From positions 1,550,001 through 1,614,000 of the forward strand of contig OZ234495.1 in assembly GCA_965153455.1 (NCBI GenBank): a stretch of DNA of 64,000 bases. The letters are read 5' to 3'. Numbering within the stretch: the first letter of the stretch is position 1; every line of letters begins with the position of its first letter. A model generated the notes under the pieces. It saw only the letters and a program-made list of their open reading frames with translations. It searched no databases and was not told the DNA's origin. The stretch is from Sphagnum compactum. Lineage: Eukaryota; Bryophyta; Sphagnopsida; Sphagnales. The position numbers and the translations under genes were made by a program. This document shows positions 58,233 through 64,000 of this stretch, one piece after another.

Positions 58233-61160
58233 AGCAGCTACTAGACGAGGATGTGATACATAACTTTCAATACCTCACCTGGTTGGGTTAGGTTCGTCAT
58301 CAAAATCCTTTAAATGTTGTTGAAATGAATTTTGTGAAAATATGAAATTGAGGTGTTTAAAATTTTCATAGCCATTATTGCAATCTATGATTATCTAAAT
58401 AATTTCATTACTTATGTCTCAATATCATAGTAGATCACTCAATAATAATAATCTTATAATTTAAAAAACAACATGAAATTCTGAAAAAAATAATTATTCA
58501 TTTTGTCAATGTGAAAGCTAATGCGAAGCTATTGGACATTCATTATGGACGATCCTTTGTTGTTGCAGGGTGGGTATGAGCCAGGGGTGAAGGTACACAA
58601 TAACAAGGTTGAAGCTTATAGGTTTTCATTAATAAACCTTATGATAAAATTAGACTTCCATGTTATTAGTAAAAGATAACAATGTGTTTCATATCATGGC
58701 CCCTTGAATGAGGAAGTGCCTGGATGATTCTAATGTTGTTGATGTTTTTTTAAAAGTTTGAAATTAATTGTTATTAGTTGCAATTGAGTTGGAAGTTGAA
58801 ATGGTGAAAGTTTTAAGGTACAATGAGTTTTTCACATCATCCTAGTGTGGCCTATGCCATCAACCCAATTGTTACCACATCCTCAACTGATTTTTCCTTC
58901 CAAAACCTGGTTTCTTGGAATTTATTTGAATTTTCAAAGACTGAAGTCACTTCACAATCAATATCTCCCACATTCTGAATCCAAATCTTATCAAATGAAT
59001 TCCAATAAATCCTGTTCATCAAGATCTTTTCCAACAACACCAAAGGCACATTCCAATTCCTCTGAAATTTTTAGCCACAATTTAATTTAATTTAATTTTC
59101 AGTGGAAAAATCATTCCATATTCGAGAACTTTTGCACCGCAAGTCCAAACCTCATGCACCCCTCCTCATTGAGAGCTTTCCAAGGACACCAAGAACATGA
59201 TCTGAAGCATCCCGGTTTGGTGGATAAGTACAAAACACAATAAAGCAAAGAAACTACCGTGCCTCATAGATAAATAGTCTTGGAGTCATCATCTAACCTT
59301 CAAAGGTGGGCAAAATGGTTTTCCAACTCTCTCTCTCTCTCTCTCCAAAGTTTTTCCCAAAAGCCTCTTGTGACAAGTTGACTCAATGACACACGTTATA
59401 ACTAAGTTGACATGATAATGGGAAACGTGGAGCATGGTCTAGTGCTACATGTTGTAGGGGGATTCCCCTTGAGTGGGTTCTCGTGAGGGAGGGTCACTCT
59501 AGGGTGTGAGTCTGCGGGTGTGTCCGAGCATCATAGGAACCCAAAAGGAACGTGCACATAGATAAACTACAGCTTCTTCTTCTTTTCCTCCTTGGGAATG
59601 TGGAAAAACACAAAATTTCTTTTTCTTTCTAAACATATAAAAATAGGAGGATCTTCTCCTGGCCTAATGCCCCCTAGGTTCTTCTCCTTGGGAAGACGCC
59701 TCCAAATACACATAGAAATGAAAAGAGAGTCATTTTCAGAGCACAGAATGAAGTGCAGTTCATCCTTGGGTTTCAACTATTTTAACTATTTTTCTATTCT
59801 TGCCAACAGGAGAAAAAAAGTGAAAAACAGTCATGATGTTGGGTGATGCCATTTAATAACAAAATAATTAGTAGGATGTGAATAATTTGTGGATATTTAT
59901 TAGGAATTTGAAACCAACCATTTATGCGATAAAAGACTTGGGTAACAATTCGTCATGTTGAACTATTGTTTTCATGAGTTTTATTTTCATTTTACATTAA
60001 AAATATCCACAAAAGGAAGAGGATTTAGGGTGGACTTGCAATTTTCTTATTAAGGGAAGGAGCTCAAGGTGGATCAACACTAGGATAACAAAACAAGTAA
60101 ATTGTTAATGAACAAGGGCTGCCCTAGGTTGGTGGTAAAATGACTTCCAACCTAAGTTTTGATTTTGCTTTCATTTTAGATGTCACGGTTATGAATGTTT
60201 TGCAACAAATGTTCCTTCATGGAAAAAGAAAAACTGATACTTTTCGCCCTCCTTTAAGAGAAAACTGCTCCTCTTGCTTGAGTTCATTTTTAATTTTAAT
60301 TTTTCAAATAATTAACATTATGAATGATTGAATAATTCCAAAATGAAAGAGAGGTCCAAAGACGAGGTTACTTGAAGGATAATTTTATACATCTCATATT
60401 TTCAAGGTGTCTTATGTGCGTAAGCACCACAATATGTGTAGTAGTTTCAAAAGAATCTCCATTACCCTAAAAATTCTCAATGATTCAACAAAGTTAAATG
60501 TGAAGTCACCATGAATTTCATAGGGTGTCTCACACCCAAAAAAATTTCACCCTGAGTTATAGTCCTCCATAAAGTCACCCTGACTGACTGTAGGTGGTTT
60601 TGGAAAAAGAAGGGGGTGAGAAAGGGGTTGACTAGGCGGAGCGCCTTAAATTTCACCACCTTAAATTTGGGAGGGGAGGGGAAATGTGTAAATTAAATAT
60701 TTTTTTGTTTAACATTTTGGCATAAATTAAATATTTTTTTTGTTTTGTTGAACTTTTTTTAAATCATTTTTATTTTTGTCAAATTTTTAATAAATTTTTA
60801 AAAAAGTCAACTGTCAAGATTTGACATACAAACCTTTCATGACATTGATTCAAAACTAAAGTAATCTAACGACACTAGACTGCTCCATAACAGTGACAAA
60901 ACTTTATTTATTATTTTGAATAATCATTACCTGCCAAAATTTTCAAAATAAAAAATTCAGGTGCTGAAATTAAGATTTTAAATTTAAATAATTATTCGGC
61001 AATTTGTTGTCAAAATGGTAAATGTATTATGATATATAACTAGGAGGGATTCCATTTCTATCTTTTTTTCCCTCAATTTCATTTCACTTTAGAGTTTGAA
61101 ATCATGGTGGATCACGATGGGTTGTTCATATATTTTCACCATAGGTATTCAAAATCATAC
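58233..61160. other. AT-rich intergenic DNA, no gene seen
   Basis: It contains a (CT)n tract at 59327-59345. Short frames (for example 58845-59090 and 59592-59846) show no family resemblance. No RNA gene or transposon end was recognised. Confidence 0.4.
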
Positions 61161-61164
61161 TATG

Positions 61165-61445
61165 AATTTGAAGTTTTAAAGTTTTAGGTTTAGGGTTTAA
61201 CTTTGAGGTTTAAGTATAGGTTTTACATTTCAATTGTACATTTTCAATTTAAGTTCATGTTTATGTCTAAGGTTTTAGGTTTAGGGTTTTAATTTTACAT
61301 TTAGGGTTTTAGGTGTAGGTTTTAAATATAGTTTTAAGTTTTAGGTTTAGGGTTACATTTAAGTTTAGATCTTGGGGTTTAGGTTTATGTTTAAGGTTTT
61401 AATTTTAGGTTTTAAGTTTAGGCTTATGTTTTAGGTTTTTAAAAT
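61165..61445. repeat. Degenerate telomere-like TTTAGGG-rich tract
   Basis: The words TTTAGGTTTAGGGTTT, TTTAGGGTTTTAGG and GGGTTTAGGTTTATG recur over about 280 bp on the plus strand, interspersed with T/A-rich variants. The pattern resembles decayed plant telomere repeats (TTTAGGG) but exact units are few. Confidence 0.55.
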
Positions 61446-64000
61446 TTTCCAAATTTATTTTAATCAATTTATAGCAAAATCATGTGAATTTCCAAATTGA
61501 TTGGAATGGCCCATTAGGGAATTAAAATCCAAGTAGGTTAATGAAACATTTTGATTCAACAAAGGAAAAGTATAATCATCTGTTTAATGGAACTATATTA
61601 CTAACAAACTTCTTACACATGCATCACCCAAACTTCACACTTGAAATTATTAACCCTAAATTCTTCTTCATTAAAATTTTCAAGTTGTGAAGTTCATATC
61701 AAATGTTTTTAAAACATTTGTAAATACATTATGTTATAATAATGATGAATATTGTGATCTTTTCAAGTTGTAAAATGTTCTTCCATTGAAGATGTAGATG
61801 GGCTAAATATTATTTATACCATTTTACATAAAGAGAACGAATTTTCTCCTCTCATTCTCTCCTCATTACTTGATACAACTTTTCCCTTCCTTATTACTCA
61901 TTCCTAAATAACATTAACTTTTCATGCATGTGTAAGCAATCTTGAGGACTTGAATGAAGCACCACAAAACCTAGCAAGACATGAGTAGCAAACATTTTCT
62001 CCATCACATAAAGCCTAGTTTGTTATGTACACATTTAAAACCTTAATCTCAAAATATATAAATCTTGGTCACATTACATACTAGGTGGGTATGGTTTCTA
62101 ATACCAAGGTTCATACCAATGATGGTTGGGTCTAGGTTTTCAGCTGGGTTCAAGTTTAGATTTGGACCTAAGAACTAGACGTAATAGACATGTGGACTTG
62201 GAACTAACTTAAAACTGAACCTGGTGAGTTTACAAGAAATGGGATTCAACAAGTCTTAAAGAAGTATTTTACAAGGTCTTGGTTGTGGGTTTAGGTAGGG
62301 GTTAGGGTCTTAGGTTTGAGTTCTAAAACTCTAAGATTGCATAAAGACTCTTATCATATATATGATTACTAGGATCAGAGCCAAGTTGTTTGGTTTTTGG
62401 TTTTCAAAAATCAAATAAGGGTTCAAATTCTGGTCAAACATCGAGTACCCACACAACACTCATTCAACCCATGACCCCTCCACATACATTACAAAACACA
62501 CAAAATAGGTATACAGATCATTTTTGCACATCAAAATAACACCCCAACACATTGGCCCCAAATGATAAACATATAGGGTAGAAATGCCTATCACCAAACA
62601 CTTAAGAAATTGGAGCCCTCTAGCACCTTGGGTGTTCTTTTTCTAATCTTGATATCCAAAACAAAATTGTGCTCCATCTAATTGTGCACCTCTTGCCATT
62701 TGAATCGTTCAATTTCGTATAGAAATAAAAGAAGTTATGATTTTTCTAGGTAAAAATCCTCTTTTCTCTAGATACAAATCTTATCAAACATTAAAACCAC
62801 TGATGAATAAACACATGCACACCTATGGATGAGCAATGTGAACTTGACACATGTCAAGTTCTCACTTATAACCAAACTGGATGAATGCTAAAAATATTCA
62901 ACTTCTTGTTCAAAATGGTTCATCATACACCAACGGCTATGATCAAAACCTGAAAAAAAGGTTTTCAATCTATGGTCTTAGGAATGCAATAATTTACTAA
63001 CCCTAAAATATTGAATGGGTAAGCCTAACTAAGTGAGTAGCTAGAGGCATCATCACTTTACAAGTTCAAGGGTTTGGAATGTGGTGTCTTCTCTTCACTT
63101 CCAACCTCTCCAAAGCTCTCTCTTTTCCAAGCTTTTCCAAGTTGTGGAGAGCTGTCTAGAAAGCTCTTCATGTCTTTTGTGAACTCATTCTAGAAGCAAT
63201 TCTCATAAGTGTTGTATTGTAGCCTTGTGTCGTTTCGAAGGAGGAACAACAACAATAACGTGCGAAATGTCGCAATTCTCTTGTGTGCATGCAAGAAGAC
63301 ACCAGTGCACATGATGTTTTTGGGTGCATGTGGATAAACACCAACACAATGCGAGAAAACACCAACATGCGCATGTAGGAAAACACTAGCACAATGCTAC
63401 ACTAGCACATGTGCGTGCATGAAGACACCAGCGTGTGTGTGTGCGTTTCCAACCCTGTTTCACTACCTTTGTGTGGCCTACCCTATTTCCAACCCTGTTT
63501 CCAGCCCTATTTCTAGCCTCTGGGTGGGTATGTGTGTGTGCCCTGCCCAAGCCTGTTCCAAGCTTTATTTCCAACTTGTGTGTGTGTGTGTGTCTCCTGC
63601 CTTGTTTCTAGCCTTCCCAAAACTTGCTACCCTATTTCCAACTTACTGTGTGCTACGCTGTTTCCAAATCTTGCTGCCTCCTAATCCTCTTATTGTCTCT
63701 TAATCCTTTTGCTGTTATGATCCTTTCTTCAAAACACTTGTTGTGATCCCCAAAAACTTGTTCCTATGATCTCAAAAAACTTGCTTCTATCATATAGTCT
63801 CATCTCTACCCATCTCCACCCATATCATTTAGAGATTGGTTGATGCATTCATGGCAGCAAGTTCAAGCTCTTCATGTTCTCTTATAGGTGGTTGATGCTC
63901 TCCTCTTTGCCACCTTCCTACTTAAGCTTCTTGCTCTCTTTGTTATTATTGTTGCATTCCTATAGGAAGTTCATGCTCTCCTACAATAGTTAGTTGCTGC
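61446..64000. other. AT-rich then simple-sequence DNA to window end
   Basis: No gene is supported. 63.42-63.70 kb repeats words such as CCCTATTTCCAACC and CCCTGTTTCCAGCC, with a (GT)n tract at 63577-63592; open frames there come from this simple sequence. 63.26-63.42 kb has repeated AAACACCA(A/G)C words. Confidence 0.45.

Noticed and set aside
61165-61445. A true telomere or chromosome end
   Set aside because: The repeats are degenerate and ordinary DNA continues on both sides.
63386-63703. Frames of 62-94 codons on both strands near the window end
   Set aside because: They arise from GT repeats and repeated CCCTGTTTCC words, with no protein features.

Overview
This is nuclear DNA of a land plant. 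The evidence is intron-rich genes with canonical GT-AG introns, a plant-type LSM5, a MEB/VIT-family membrane protein, a decayed Ty3/gypsy retroelement, MITE-like elements, and long AT-rich repetitive spacers. Low gene density and old repeats, together with an intron-containing TPP enzyme of the bacterial acetolactate-synthase type, make me lean towards a seed-free plant, perhaps a fern. That placement is inference, and the window has no marker that settles it.

Layout. At 29-1304 (+) lies a complete four-exon LSM5, the U6 snRNP / mRNA-decay Sm-like protein. From 1.3 to 11 kb there is no gene. It holds a 76-bp minisatellite (5.93-6.54 kb), a perfect 63-bp-arm hairpin (7372-7499), a 239-bp foldback element (9637-9875) and part of a dispersed repeat family. 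At about 11.3-20.8 kb (+) is the main object, a gene for a predicted protein of about 1,890 aa. It has a C-terminal VIT/MEB-like membrane domain and a very long acidic N-terminal part. Most internal exons are phase 1-1 and carry versions of a C-(L/F)-x-L-F-L-P-x-Y-P-W motif. Convergent to it, at 24.5-29.8 kb (-), is a 16-exon gene for a thiamine-diphosphate enzyme closely resembling bacterial acetolactate synthase large subunits.

From 30 to 54 kb there is repetitive and AT-rich DNA. It contains a broken zinc-finger/transposase-like coding remnant, a tRNA-derived SINE-like head, a degenerate 36-bp array rich in CCTAGG, one unrecognised 152-aa open frame (40.8-41.3 kb, -), a second copy of the dispersed repeat, and a dead Ty3/gypsy element (about 46.9-51.6 kb). 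At 53.2-54.0 and 57.9-58.2 kb are three copies of a MITE-like family with 21-bp inverted termini. At 54.8-56.2 kb (-) a four-exon gene encodes a 145-aa secreted, Pro/Ser/Thr/Ala-rich, single-pass membrane protein. The last 7 kb shows no gene; it has telomere-like degenerate repeats and simple sequence.

How the genes relate: they are ordinary independent eukaryotic transcription units, and nothing suggests one pathway. All exon coordinates were derived by hand from splice signals and reading-frame continuity. The phases close exactly in the LSM5, acetolactate-synthase-like and 145-aa genes, and from about 11.45 kb to the stop in the VIT gene. The start of the VIT gene, the last exon of the acetolactate-synthase-like gene, and all UTRs are uncertain.
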